Shown here piece after piece: positions 1-8,591 of a stretch of 64,000 nucleotides of DNA; positions within the stretch are counted from its first letter, which is position 1; each line of letters starts with the position of its first letter. The stretch comes from Rahnella rivi (GTDB lineage Bacteria > Pseudomonadota > Gammaproteobacteria > Enterobacterales > Enterobacteriaceae). The position numbers were made by a program, and so were the translations under genes. Location: the NCBI RefSeq assembly GCF_019049655.1, contig NZ_JAFMOX010000053.1, positions 1 through 64,000 of the forward strand. The letters run 5' to 3'. Below the pieces are notes generated by a model. That model made no database searches. It saw only the letters and a list, made by a program, of their open reading frames with translations, and was not told the origin of the DNA.

Positions 1-298
1 ATATTGATGAGTATAACGACAAGCTAAAATGGTCAGTAAAGAAACTAATAATAATTGCATATGTATAAACCAAATAACTGTATGAGCTTATGTAGTCATA
101 GCTAAAAATAGAATCAATTTCCGGCTTTAGTGGGAATGATTGCGGGATGTCTTTTGTAAACTGGTTGATGTTATCTATAAATGGAAATATAGATCTGTAA
201 TAATCACCTGTGTTAACCATGTAAAGCGAACTGGATGTTATAGCTATCACGATTCCTATCGCAATAGACGCAATAATCTGTTTGGTAGAGATGTTCAT
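1..298 (-). CDS. Membrane protein, third gene of a gtr glucosylation cassette (C-terminus cut by the window edge)
   Basis: The start codon lies right after the gtrB stop with no gap, so it is translationally linked to gtrB. The 99 visible residues begin with a short basic stretch and a hydrophobic segment (about residues 8-23), then a polar loop and a second hydrophobic segment (about 73-87), as in an integral membrane protein. In gtr cassettes (GtrA flippase, GtrB bactoprenol glucosyltransferase) the third gene usually encodes the serotype-specific multi-spanning glucosyltransferase that adds glucose to O-antigen in the periplasm. Position and topology fit that role. I recognise no sequence family, so the specific function is inference. 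Confidence 0.6.
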   Translation of the reverse strand, partial: MNISTKQIIASIAIGIVIAITSSSLYMVNTGDYYRSIFPFIDNINQFTKDIPQSFPLKPEIDSIFSYDYISSYSYLVYTYAIIISFFTDHFSLSLYSSI

Positions 299-1216
299 TT
301 ACTTGCCTTTTTTGACGATGTAACGAGGTCTTTGTTTTGACTCAGTGTAAATTCTTCCAATGTATTCTCCTAGAACGCCAATGCCGATAAGTTGGATGCC
401 TCCTAAGAAAAGAATAGATACCAGTAAGGACGTATACCCCTTGACTGGGTTACCAAAAGCGATAGTATCAAATATCATCCATGCCCCGTATAAGAAAGAA
501 AATCCAGCTACTAGCAAGCCAATATATGTCCACATCCGAAGTGGAAATGTTGAAAAACTAGTTATACCTTCTAAAGCCAAGTTCCAAAGCTTCCATCCGT
601 TAAATTTAGAAGTCCCAGCAACTCGTTCAGCTCTCCGGTATTGTACAACGTCAGTTTTCCCCCCAACCCAGCTAAGAACACCCTTCATAAATAAGTTGCG
701 TTCGGGGAGTAGTTTTATATTTTCTACAACTTCACGGGACATAAGTCTAAAATCGCCAACATTTTCTTCAATTTTTGGTGTGCTGATTTTATTATGCAGT
801 TTATAGAACATTTCAGCTGTTTTGCGCTTGATATGACCATCGCTTGATCTGTCAAATCTTTTTGCTAGGACCATGTCTGCTCCTGCAAGCCATTTTTCTA
901 TTAGTTCTGGTATGACGGTGATTGGGTCTTGTAGGTCAACATCAATAGGAATAACTGCATCACCTGAGGCATGCTCAAGTCCTGCAAACAGAGCTGGCTC
1001 TTTGCCGAAGTTTCTCGTGAAGTTAATGGCCTTTACGTTTTTATCAGACAGGGCCAACGCATTTATAATTGACTCCGTTGAGTCTTTACTTCCGTCATTT
1101 ATGAAAACAATTTCAACCACATGTTGTGAAAACTCTACATATTCGCGCACTTCTTTATAAAAAATCGGTATGGTGTCTTCTTCATTGAAGACGGGAACAA
1201 CCAGCGAAATATTCAT
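299..1216 (-). CDS. gtrB: Bactoprenol glucosyltransferase GtrB-like
   Basis: A 305-residue family 2 glycosyltransferase, expected to move glucose from UDP-glucose to undecaprenyl phosphate on the inner face of the cytoplasmic membrane. The N-terminus [13 protein letters not shown] is the GT-A nucleotide-binding strand; DVDLQDP (near residue 92) is the metal-binding acidic motif; [14 protein letters not shown] and DFRLMSREV are typical of the GtrB/DPM1 group. Two hydrophobic helices lie near residues 230-275. The start codon overlaps the gtrA stop by one base (TAATG), so the genes are translationally coupled. The lipid-linked glucose would be flipped by GtrA and used by the next gene. Confidence 0.92.
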   Translation of the reverse strand: MNISLVVPVFNEEDTIPIFYKEVREYVEFSQHVVEIVFINDGSKDSTESIINALALSDKNVKAINFTRNFGKEPALFAGLEHASGDAVIPIDVDLQDPITVIPELIEKWLAGADMVLAKRFDRSSDGHIKRKTAEMFYKLHNKISTPKIEENVGDFRLMSREVVENIKLLPERNLFMKGVLSWVGGKTDVVQYRRAERVAGTSKFNGWKLWNLALEGITSFSTFPLRMWTYIGLLVAGFSFLYGAWMIFDTIAFGNPVKGYTSLLVSILFLGGIQLIGIGVLGEYIGRIYTESKQRPRYIVKKGK

Positions 1217-1575
1217 TATTCTTCCTTAAATACAACGTATGTAGAATACAAAAAACCTACAAAAAGACTTATTGCTGAGAAGCCTAACAAGGTGATGATC
1301 GGATTCAGGGAAGCTTTATCAGCAAGATATCCACACGCCAGGGCTAGTAGCCCCATGAAGCCGACATACATGAAGTATTTTGAGGTTGTATGCTCAGACT
1401 GAAAAGTCCATTTAGCATTTACAAAAAAGCTGAAAGTTACTGCAACGCAAAAACCTGCGAAGTTACTCAGCATTTGGTTATGGCTTGAGGAGTAGAAAAC
1501 TACTGCGAATGTTACCCAGTGTAAGGCCGTGTTCATGCCTCCTACGACTGCATACTTTAAAAATACTTTTAACAT
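1216..1575 (-). CDS. gtrA: GtrA-family flippase for lipid-linked glucose
   Basis: A 119-residue protein with four hydrophobic segments (about residues 5-25, 35-52, 67-85, 93-113), the GtrA family layout. Motifs include [14 protein letters not shown] near the N-terminus and [10 protein letters not shown] at residues 50-59, both characteristic of the family. It is thought to flip undecaprenyl-phosphate-glucose to the periplasm. First gene of a gtrA-gtrB-(gtrC-like) cassette; the coupled overlap with gtrB supports one transcript. Such cassettes are often phage-derived or horizontally acquired, and the AT-rich surroundings agree with that. Confidence 0.9.
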   Translation of the reverse strand: MLKVFLKYAVVGGMNTALHWVTFAVVFYSSSHNQMLSNFAGFCVAVTFSFFVNAKWTFQSEHTTSKYFMYVGFMGLLALACGYLADKASLNPIITLLGFSAISLFVGFLYSTYVVFKEE

Positions 1576-2387
1576 TAGATTGGTCTTAAAAAAATTGATT
1601 GGTCGATCCTAGCACCTGTAACGGTTAAGGCAAGGATGCGTAAAGAATTGTAATACTTTTTTTTCTGGTTAGAAATAACCACACTTTGTCAAGCACTTAA
1701 AATGATGAGAAGTCTGGACTTGTGCTGTTTTTATATACAGTTTTTTGCTGGGTCAGTTATGGTTGCTAAGGATTTAGGTTCTGATGTGATGTACCGCGGT
1801 CAGACCAGGAAGAGAATAGAGCCGGGCATATACGTGTTCTTTTAACGCAACAAAGAGTATGGCTGAGGTTTTGATTGGGCCAGGCGTATGATATTTAGTT
1901 AGCTATGTGATTGAAGCGCCGGCGTCGCTGAGTCAGGGGATCGATTATCTGATGATGCTGCGGATGATAGTGTCACAGATTGTAGGGTTCCATGAAGACG
2001 TTGAATATTTCTTTCTGCGGAGTTCATGAAAATTCTATGTGGCATGGTTGAGGCAAAAAATCAACGCGAACTTACATTCTCCATCCTGCAACGAATTTTG
2101 GTTTGGGTTACTTATCAGCATGTTATCTGCTCTTAAGAGTTATTCTTTATTTTCAGAATATTAAGCCTCATATGATGAAGGTGTCGGTGCAAGTGAGGAA
2201 CCGGTTGTTTTAAATAAATGCTTTGATTTTTATTCTTTCAGGCATGGATGGAACAATGTCTAATCATCTGTCATGGGGACTGTATTTATCTCTAATCAGT
2301 TTTTTGAATAATGATTTATGATTGTCTTGATTTTACTCATGATAGCGATGGCCAACTTTTTGTTGGCCATTAAGCTAATTCACTGTG
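1576..2387. other. Non-coding, AT-rich stretch between gtrA and the opgB-like gene
   Basis: No open reading frame with a credible start and ribosome-binding site was found in about 800 bases. The sequence upstream of gtrA must hold its promoter, but I could not pick a confident -35/-10 pair. The only clear structure is a hairpin near 2348-2370. The rest may be decayed coding DNA; no family could be recognised. Confidence 0.5.
2348..2370. terminator. Hairpin downstream of the opgB-like gene
   Basis: Perfect 9-bp stem (ATGGCCAAC / GTTGGCCAT) with a five-base T/A loop, 17 bases after the stop of the minus-strand OpgB-like gene. Neither strand has a clear U-run after the stem, so termination is likely but may be weak. 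Confidence 0.5.
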
Positions 2388-4598
2388 TCAGCAGTCATCA
2401 AACGCTTTGCATACGCTTATCAGATGACCTTTACCTGTATCAATAAAAGCATCTAAAGGAATACCAGGTAAACCTTTGATGAATTCGCTTTTACCATCCT
2501 TAACCACTCCGATAATTTGCTGTCTAAATTGTACCGACGTAAATACATCGCTCGTTAATACGCCATTAAGACTTATATAACCATTGTCATTGCTACAGAT
2601 AATGGAATCACTTGAAGCAATAATCGAAATTTTATTTTTTCTAATCATATTTTGTACCGCATTATCATCAACTACAGCACCAGTGCAAGTCTGATAATTT
2701 TGTTCGACTTTAAAAGATAAGCCCTGCGGAGAGAGAAAATTGATTCCGCTTGGAAGACTATTGTTAGTGCCGGAAGCGGAGAAACCGCTTTCTATAAAGT
2801 AAGGCGCTGAAGATATCCCTTCAATATCCCGTTTGAAAAATATTGACTGATAATTCGACTGTTTACTCGAGACTATGCCCTGTGGGGTGATTCTTAGTTT
2901 TATGATTTTTTCTGGCGAAACAACGTATCCACATATGGCATTATCATCTATTCCTATGTTTTTGCAGGCGTTTGCATAGAAAAATGAGTTGTCTTCTGAG
3001 GTTATTTTAAATATATTTTTTGCGAAGGCTTCAAACCACAATGAATTGAGTTTGCCCTCAGTTATCGGCGAGTAAATGGGTAGTGAAAACTTTTGCGACC
3101 CTATCTGAAGCTTGTCCCCAGATTGGAGTGTCTTGTCTTTGAGGGATGTTACCCCCCATAAGTTTGAAGCAAAGGCTAAGTAGTCCGCATTCTTCCCTGA
3201 TTTATAATCAGCTACATATTTGTTTTCTTCATCTTTATTAAGACTCCTGCCAAAGCCAAGAGATTTGGTGTCAGATCCAGAAATATCGAGTACCGTAGGC
3301 CATACATCCATCAAAGTACCGGCCGTATTGTTTTTTAAGGATTTAAGCCCCTTTTTAATGATGATGAAATTGTTTCTTCTCAGGTCTTTATTTTTATCGA
3401 GCAGTGCGCTCGCATCATTTTCCATCATAAGATGATCTGATACGAGAACAATAATCGTGTTGTCAAAAGATGGGCTGTTTATTATTTTTTTTATGAAATC
3501 AGAAAGCAAATAGTCAGAGCATTGAACTGCAGATAACATCGCGTAGTCTGTCTTAATCCCAACTTTATCTTTGCAGTCGGAAAGGAACAAGCCATCAGGT
3601 GAGTGTGTATTTACAGTCAGAAATGATAAAAGGAAGGGTTGCTGGGATTTGGACAGACGATTAAATTCCATCCATGCATGATTAAGGAGAACATCATCAT
3701 GAACCCCCCAACTACTTATTTGTTCAGATGACGCCAGACCATTACTGACAAAGTAATTAAGATCGTCCTGTCTGTTCCAGCCATGTTGCGAAAAGAACTT
3801 ATCACCGCCTGCAAATTCCTTATCACTACCTCTAAGAAATTCTGTGTTATATCCCTGGTTCGTTAACCATGTCGCCACACAGTTAGCTTTATTCAGAAAC
3901 TCTGATAAATTCCCCCCAGCATTTCCTTGTGCCATGACTAAGGGTATACCACACTGAGTATTGACCATGCCGGCCATTGTCCAGCCAAAACCCCTGTTGG
4001 CTGGTTGGATTATATTGGTGAAGTCTGCATAATTGTCAGCCAGAGCACTGAGGTTTGGCAGGTAATTTTCACCTTCTAAATCACGAAATGTACGTTCTAA
4101 ACTTTCAGCATAGATGAAAACATAGTTATATTTTTTATCCAGATTTTTATCTGGGGTAATATATTCGTTTTTAACTGCTTCTGGGTTGCCCTTGCTTAAG
4201 AAAGATTCCTTCGTTGCGTTGTAGATATTTATTGAAAATGACGAGGAAAAAATAGAAGCAAGTGCCAACAAATATAAAAAGGACGACATTGGCAGATTTA
4301 GCGATTTTATTTTTTTAAGCTTGGTAAGGATGCAGTAGATTGTAAGGACTAAAATTATAACTATAAAAAAAGAGGCAACTTTAATTTTGGGGATGAGATC
4401 ATCTACTGAAACACCTTCTGAACTGTTTTGTAAATGGTAAAAGACAGCGTCATTAACACCGTTGCCTGTGAACATATTTGATATATACCAAAAGGCGAAG
4501 GCCAGTAGTGCGACTATCGTCACAGTTGTTTTGGTAACTATGAGTTTTGGTGATGAAATTGTGAATAAAATCAGTAGAGCTAATAGTGAGTAAGTCAT
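2388..4598 (-). CDS. OpgB/MdoB-like phosphoglycerol transferase (membrane-anchored, alkaline-phosphatase fold)
   Basis: A 736-residue protein resembling E. coli OpgB (763 residues). Three or four N-terminal membrane segments (about residues 1-20, 24-41, 72-92, 103-122) are followed by a periplasmic sulfatase-fold domain. Diagnostic pieces are YVFIYAESLERTF (metal ligand Glu), GFGWTMAGMVNTQCGIPL with the catalytic Thr in the same context as OpgB, TVNTHSPDG, and VSDHLMMEND with the metal-binding Asp-His. OpgB transfers phosphoglycerol from phosphatidylglycerol to osmoregulated periplasmic glucans. The N-terminal half matches best; the C-terminal 250 residues are divergent. The AT-rich setting beside a gtr cassette leaves open that it decorates O-antigen instead, so I give no gene symbol. 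Confidence 0.85.
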   Translation of the reverse strand: MTYSLLALLILFTISSPKLIVTKTTVTIVALLAFAFWYISNMFTGNGVNDAVFYHLQNSSEGVSVDDLIPKIKVASFFIVIILVLTIYCILTKLKKIKSLNLPMSSFLYLLALASIFSSSFSINIYNATKESFLSKGNPEAVKNEYITPDKNLDKKYNYVFIYAESLERTFRDLEGENYLPNLSALADNYADFTNIIQPANRGFGWTMAGMVNTQCGIPLVMAQGNAGGNLSEFLNKANCVATWLTNQGYNTEFLRGSDKEFAGGDKFFSQHGWNRQDDLNYFVSNGLASSEQISSWGVHDDVLLNHAWMEFNRLSKSQQPFLLSFLTVNTHSPDGLFLSDCKDKVGIKTDYAMLSAVQCSDYLLSDFIKKIINSPSFDNTIIVLVSDHLMMENDASALLDKNKDLRRNNFIIIKKGLKSLKNNTAGTLMDVWPTVLDISGSDTKSLGFGRSLNKDEENKYVADYKSGKNADYLAFASNLWGVTSLKDKTLQSGDKLQIGSQKFSLPIYSPITEGKLNSLWFEAFAKNIFKITSEDNSFFYANACKNIGIDDNAICGYVVSPEKIIKLRITPQGIVSSKQSNYQSIFFKRDIEGISSAPYFIESGFSASGTNNSLPSGINFLSPQGLSFKVEQNYQTCTGAVVDDNAVQNMIRKNKISIIASSDSIICSNDNGYISLNGVLTSDVFTSVQFRQQIIGVVKDGKSEFIKGLPGIPLDAFIDTGKGHLISVCKAFDDC

Positions 4599-5268
4599 TC
4601 TAGCGGTTCAACATTTGTTAAGGAATTATGACAGTATGCCACAACTTTGTTTATCAAATAAATGTTAAGCATTATTTGTGCAGATTTTAAGCATGTGAAT
4701 TTTTCAGATACATAGGGAATCTGTATTAGAAACTTACAAATTTAGAAGGGAAGAAAGGGGGGACTGAATGGAAAAAACTGAAAAGCATAAATGAGTGCTG
4801 ACAAACCACATTGCACCGACAGCAAAGGGCGTTCAATGCAAGAACTATCAATAATCGTTATCGATGTCTTTCACTGCCGCTCTCAGTACGTACCAAACTA
4901 TGAAAACGACAAAAGCTATGATGAGGACTAGGTATATCAAAGCTCATTTCCTTTCTAGAATGTTGACATTTTTCTATGAGTTCTCGGTTGCTGTTCATAG
5001 ACTATTGTTCGAATGTTACAGACGAACGTAAAAATATTTGGTTAAGAATAATTACACACCTGTATTATCGACAATATCAGAGCAAAACTTGAGTTGCCGT
5101 GAAGAATTGTTGCAAATTATTTAGTTGCGTTATTATTTCAATGTAATGGATTGGTAGACCATTCAAGAAAAAATGTTACCTGTGTCACAAAATTGTCCTT
5201 TGCTTGTGCAGGTTTATTTGCCAAAATCGCAAAAAAATGGTCCCACCTGCAAAAAGCACCTGTCTAAC
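4599..5268. other. AT-rich intergenic region between opgB-like and bestrophin-like genes
   Basis: About 670 bases between divergent genes. It must contain the promoter of the opgB-like gene (start 4598) and that of the bestrophin gene (start 5269). The only coding candidate is a 30-codon membrane protein at 4848-4940 on the minus strand. No repeats or mobile-element ends were recognised. Confidence 0.5.
4848..4940 (-). CDS. Possible 30-residue single-span membrane protein
   Basis: Reading from a TTG codon gives 30 residues: a hydrophobic core (IYLVLIIAFVVFIVWYVL), then a basic and acidic tail ending DIDNDY. An AAGGA sequence sits 8 bases before the TTG. A start codon, a Shine-Dalgarno match, a transmembrane helix and a charged tail occurring together in non-coding AT-rich DNA suggest a genuine small membrane protein, but AT-rich sequence also yields hydrophobic chance frames. 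No family recognised. Confidence 0.35.
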   Translation of the reverse strand: MIYLVLIIAFVVFIVWYVLRAAVKDIDNDY

Positions 5269-6174
5269 ATGATAATCCGTCCACCGCGTCACTGGTTCCT
5301 GCGTTTGTTCGTCTGGCACGGCTCCGTGCTGCCCAGCATTATGTTCCGCCTGAGTTTAAATCTGCTGATGTCACTGGCCGCCATTCTCTGCCTGCCCTGG
5401 TATGAGACGCTGGGCGTGAAGCTGACGCTTGCCCCTTTCAGCCTGCTCGGCGTGTCGATTGCGATCTTTTTGGGGTTCAGAAATAGTGTAGCGTACTCGC
5501 GTTATATCGAAGCGCGTCAGCTGTGGGGCGGGTTACTGATTGCCTGTCGCACGCTGCAAAGTCAGATGATGGCAGTGTGTCCCGGTGAAGCGCCGCGGGT
5601 TACCGCACTGCTGCTGGCTTTCTGCTACAGCCTTAAACATCAGCTGCGGCACAGCGATCCCCGCCCCGATCTGGAGCGTCTGCTCGGGGAGGATGCCGAG
5701 GATATTCTTTCACGGCGCGCACCGACCAATATGGTGCAATTGCGGTTGTCGCAGTGGCTGGCGGAGCGTCGGCGCAGCGGGGAGATGTCGGACGTGGTGT
5801 ATGCGCATATGGATACCACGCTGTTACAGCTTTCTCAGGTCGTCGGCGGCTGCGAGCGTATTGTCAGTATGCCGATCCCTTTTGCTTACGGGCTGCTGTT
5901 GCACCGCACGGTGTATCTGTTCTGCAGTTTGCTGCCGTTCGCGCTGGTGGTGGACTTACATTACATGACGCTGCTGGTGTCCGGCTTCATCTCCTACACG
6001 TTCCTTTCTCTTGATACGCTGGCCGAAGAGCTGGAGATGCCGTTTGGTTACGCCAATAACCATCTGCCGATGGACGCGATGTGCACCAACATTGAAATCA
6101 ATTTACTTGAGATGAATAACCAGACGCAGCTGCCGGACACGCCGATGCCGGATGCGCATTACCGTCTGACTTAA
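5269..6174 (+). CDS. yneE: Bestrophin-like channel protein, YneE family
   Basis: A 301-residue membrane protein matching E. coli YneE (304 residues) along its length. The start is placed at the ATG giving MIIRPPRHWFLRLFVWHGS, as in YneE; a longer open frame begins upstream at 5173 but its extra residues have no counterpart. Visible YneE/bestrophin pieces are LAPFSLLGVSIAIFLGFRN, RYIEARQLWG, PIPFAYGLLLHRTVYLFC and LPFALVVDLHYM near residues 210-250. Bestrophin homologues form pentameric ion channels; the bacterial ones studied conduct cations. The C-terminus ends HYRLT as in YneE. Monocistronic by appearance. Confidence 0.88.
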   Translation: MIIRPPRHWFLRLFVWHGSVLPSIMFRLSLNLLMSLAAILCLPWYETLGVKLTLAPFSLLGVSIAIFLGFRNSVAYSRYIEARQLWGGLLIACRTLQSQMMAVCPGEAPRVTALLLAFCYSLKHQLRHSDPRPDLERLLGEDAEDILSRRAPTNMVQLRLSQWLAERRRSGEMSDVVYAHMDTTLLQLSQVVGGCERIVSMPIPFAYGLLLHRTVYLFCSLLPFALVVDLHYMTLLVSGFISYTFLSLDTLAEELEMPFGYANNHLPMDAMCTNIEINLLEMNNQTQLPDTPMPDAHYRLT

Positions 6175-6288
6175 TTTGTCTGTGTCACGGTTCTGCCAAT
6201 ATTCATAAGACTGTCATAAATACGCAACAAAAATGAAATAGCGTAGACGGGCAACTTCACAATGTCCGTCAGCTATCTCGAGGTATTT

Positions 6289-6528
6289 ATGTCAGTCATT
6301 CAGGCCAAATCCCTGCACGAAGCCGAAGACCTGCTGAATTCCGGTATGGTAAAAAAAGTCGAACTGGCTTTTAGTATTAACAGTGATGAGTTTTTTAAAC
6401 TCGCGCTGGAATGCGGCGACCGCGGTGCGAAAATCACCAAGGGTAAGAATTTTTTTATTATCACACTCAAGAAATGGGTCATTCCCTCCAATGACCTGCC
6501 TGCCACCAAAAGCAACGTACTGATGTGA
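6289..6528 (+). CDS. Conserved small protein of unknown function
   Basis: A 79-residue soluble protein. The start is set at the ATG preceded by GAGG 5-6 bases upstream; an in-frame ATG at 6262 lacks such a site. The sequence is mixed charged/hydrophobic (begins MSVIQAKSLHEAEDLL, later INSDEFFKLALE and a lysine-rich turn) without membrane segment or signal peptide. I do not recognise a family. A strong bidirectional hairpin follows the stop. Confidence 0.6.
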   Translation: MSVIQAKSLHEAEDLLNSGMVKKVELAFSINSDEFFKLALECGDRGAKITKGKNFFIITLKKWVIPSNDLPATKSNVLM

Positions 6529-6534
6529 TACAGT

Positions 6535-6569
6535 CTCCATAACACTGCCATGCTGACAGTGTTATGGAG
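6535..6569. terminator. Bidirectional hairpin terminator
   Basis: Perfect 13-bp stem (6535-6547 with 6557-6569) and a 9-base loop between two convergent genes. The T-run is short, but stem strength and convergent position fit transcription termination from both sides. Confidence 0.7.
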
Positions 6570-6576
6570 CACTTTG

Positions 6577-7056
6577 CTACGCCACCGTTTTCATCATAAA
6601 CACGCTGAGCGGATCCGGTGCCTGCCGGTAGTCGCCAAATGCCTCCGTGCGTGCATACCCGAGTTTTTCATACAGCGTGATGGCTTTTTCCTGAAACACG
6701 CCGGTTTCTAAATACAGATCTTTATGCCCCAGCGTTTTGAGCTTTTTCTCCATGGCCTCGATCAGCAACGAGGCAACACCTTGCCCGCGAAACAGCGGAT
6801 TCACGTACACCCGTTTCATTTCCGCAATGCTATTTTTGGAGATGTACAGACAGGCGCAACCCGCCCAGTCATCATCGACGCGCGCCATAAAACAGGTGAT
6901 TTCCCCTTCACTGAGCTCCGTGATGTTGACCCCGTAAAAGGATTCTGGCGGGTAGAGCGGGTACTGGTAAGCATCCAGTTCGGCGATAAGACGGGCTAAA
7001 TGCGGGTGGGCGACATCGGTTTCGAAAATCTGGGCACTCACGGCGTGGGCTCTCAT
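6577..7056 (-). CDS. GNAT-family N-acetyltransferase
   Basis: A 159-residue single-domain GNAT protein. Motif A, VNPLFRGQGVASLLIEAM (about residues 85-102), carries the R-G-Q-G-x-A acetyl-CoA pyrophosphate loop after an EMKRVYV strand; the ALTLYEKLGY-type motif B appears as AITLYEKLGYAR near residue 128. The N-terminal half has the usual beta strands (ITCFMARVDDDWAGCACLYI). Substrate cannot be told from sequence; relatives are simply called putative acetyltransferases. Convergent with the 79-residue gene across a shared terminator. Confidence 0.85.
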   Translation of the reverse strand: MRAHAVSAQIFETDVAHPHLARLIAELDAYQYPLYPPESFYGVNITELSEGEITCFMARVDDDWAGCACLYISKNSIAEMKRVYVNPLFRGQGVASLLIEAMEKKLKTLGHKDLYLETGVFQEKAITLYEKLGYARTEAFGDYRQAPDPLSVFMMKTVA

Positions 7057-7370
7057 TGCAACATTATGGATTTATATTCTTAACTGAAATCGCACCGAAA
7101 ACAAGGGACTGGCAGGAGAGCGGTCGGAGTGTCGGACAGGTGAATGTAAGAAAACAGTCATATAAGAGGAACTCTTCGCCACGTCTGTCAGAGTTATCTG
7201 AATTGATCAAATCATGAGCATTTTATCTGTCTTACCCGTCTCTTTTACCTCATATTCTTCCACTGTAATAAACGGATATAATGCAATAACTCACGGTGAG
7301 TAATTCACGTTAAAATGGCGCTGTGAGATAAATGAAACACGTTATAAGTGTTTGAATAAAGGATAAAATC
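7057..7370. other. Intergenic region before a 57-residue small gene
   Basis: About 310 bases with no open frame that I can support. It should hold the promoters of the GNAT gene (minus) and of the small gene at 7371 (plus). A weak 5-bp hairpin (AACAC ... GTGTT) lies just before the latter's ribosome-binding site. Confidence 0.4.
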
Positions 7371-7544
7371 ATGACCGTCTATCCTGTTGGCGTTTTTGTC
7401 ACGCTTACTTTTACACCAGGTTTGTTTGAAGTTGTCGCAATTTTGACTGAGGTATCACCCGTGCAATATCAGGTGATGAATGTGGAGACAGGTAATGTTA
7501 TCAAAGTGAATGAGAACTATATTCGCGGGATAATAAAACCTTAA
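7371..7544 (+). CDS. Small protein, 57 residues, unknown function
   Basis: ATG preceded by AAAGGA with 7-base spacing. The product is an alternating beta-rich protein (GVFVTLTFTPGLFEVVAIL ... YQVMNVETGNVIKVNENYI) that could fold as a small SH3-like barrel, similar in style to YdfZ-type proteins but without clear similarity. A GC-rich inverted repeat (7551-7558 with 7578-7585) follows the stop and may end the transcript. Confidence 0.6.
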   Translation: MTVYPVGVFVTLTFTPGLFEVVAILTEVSPVQYQVMNVETGNVIKVNENYIRGIIKP

Positions 7545-7550
7545 CTGCAT

Positions 7551-7585
7551 GGCCGGGCAGGGCGCACGTTGCTGCCCGCCCGGCC
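7551..7585 (+). terminator. GC-rich hairpin after the 57-residue gene
   Basis: GGCCGGGC (7551-7558) pairs with GCCCGGCC (7578-7585); further internal pairing shortens the loop. No U-run follows, so this is a possible rather than certain terminator. Confidence 0.4.
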
Positions 7586-7612
7586 TCTCACCCACGTTCT
7601 GCTTTACCGCCG

Positions 7613-7813
7613 TCAGTCCGGCATCAGCGCGTTAAAATCCTCCTCGTACAATTCCCGGCATTCCTGAATAAACTCCGGATAACCCAGTTCTGAGGTCTGT
7701 ACATCGCGACCCAGACGTTTTTCCAGGTCCTCGTGAAACCATTCAAACTCTCCGTGCAGAATGCCGGTAAAACCGGTCAGGATGATGCATTGCTGGGGTG
7801 TCAATTTGGTCAC
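7613..7813 (-). CDS. Conserved small protein, possibly phage-associated type
   Basis: A 66-residue acidic protein (MTKLTPQQCIILTGFTGIL ... FNALMPD). It resembles short proteins common in enterobacterial phages and prophages, in which MTKLTP-Q-C-I-I-T-G and a later FHEDLEKRLGR stretch recur; I cannot name the family with certainty. No signal peptide or membrane helix. No other phage gene lies beside it, so it may be a domesticated leftover. Confidence 0.6.
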   Translation of the reverse strand: MTKLTPQQCIILTGFTGILHGEFEWFHEDLEKRLGRDVQTSELGYPEFIQECRELYEEDFNALMPD

Positions 7814-7955
7814 GTTACGTTCCTTACGCTGAGTGTCTGAAAAGCGTTTTCTGAAAAGTTGTTAAAAGAGAGAAGTGCCTCACGCCGGGTTTCTGCAAAA
7901 CGTCGCAACATGGCCTATCCTCTAATTAATCCTACTGAAAAACAAGGAGTCACCG

Positions 7956-8225
7956 ATGGATCAGGACTTATTCGAACAGGCACCTTTGCCGCTGTTAACC
8001 CGTTTTGAGGTGGGTGATCGTGTGAAATTACTCACGTTCCCGGTGGGCGTGCATCCTGCCAGCTATCAGCTGGATGTGGCGATCACCCGTATTCTGGACG
8101 GCGAATTTGAAGGGGAGATTGTGCGTATTGCCCCGCTTGGCCGGCAAGGGCACGAGGAGGGGCATTTTAAGCTGGGCGGGCAGGTGGCGTTCTTTGCAGG
8201 TAATATTCAGGGGACTGCCTCCTGA
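7956..8225 (+). CDS. Conserved small protein, probable beta-barrel fold
   Basis: An 89-residue soluble protein preceded by AAGGAG with good spacing. The N-terminus FEVGDRVKLLTFPVG followed by alternating strands looks like an SH3/KOW-type small barrel. Function unknown. It is monocistronic, with a terminator-like hairpin 14 bases after the stop. Confidence 0.6.
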   Translation: MDQDLFEQAPLPLLTRFEVGDRVKLLTFPVGVHPASYQLDVAITRILDGEFEGEIVRIAPLGRQGHEEGHFKLGGQVAFFAGNIQGTAS

Positions 8226-8239
8226 ACCGGAAAAACAAA

Positions 8240-8260
8240 ACCCCGCTTTCAGGGCGGGGT
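8240..8260 (+). terminator. Terminator-like hairpin
   Basis: ACCCCGC (8240-8246) pairs with GCGGGGT (8254-8260) around a 7-base loop. The trailing sequence is CTTAAGG, so the U-run is poor. Confidence 0.55.
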
Positions 8261-8315
8261 CTTAAGGGACTGCTTACTCTTTACTTCTCACTCGTTACAT
8301 CTGATATAACCGCAG

Positions 8316-8591
8316 TTACATCATTGGCTTAACGTGTTTGGTGTGTGCCTGGTTTGTCAGTTCATCGGCAGGAATTTTCGAGCAACTGCCACAATAACCG
8401 ACCAGATACCATTTTCCGTCAACGCCTTTCTCCGGATTCACTTTGTAACGTTCGTTACGCTTTCCGTAAAACTCACGATCCCTGTGCTGTGATGCATCTT
8501 CCCAGAAACACAACGAGAACTGATGGCACGCATCAACATGCCGTTGTCCGTCGCGGCTTCCGCCAACCAGTAAATAATGATATTCCGACAT
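8316..8591 (-). CDS. Hypothetical protein with a CxxC pair
   Basis: A 91-residue soluble protein. Visible features are an N-terminal YHYLLVGGSRDG stretch, an aromatic/charged middle (RDREFYGKRNERYKVN), and YCGSCSKIPADEL (CxxC) near residues 67-79. Four cysteines in all could bind a metal, but the spacing fits no family I recognise. A ribosome-binding site (GGAGGCAG) lies just before the ATG. Confidence 0.55.
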   Translation of the reverse strand: MSEYHYLLVGGSRDGQRHVDACHQFSLCFWEDASQHRDREFYGKRNERYKVNPEKGVDGKWYLVGYCGSCSKIPADELTNQAHTKHVKPMM

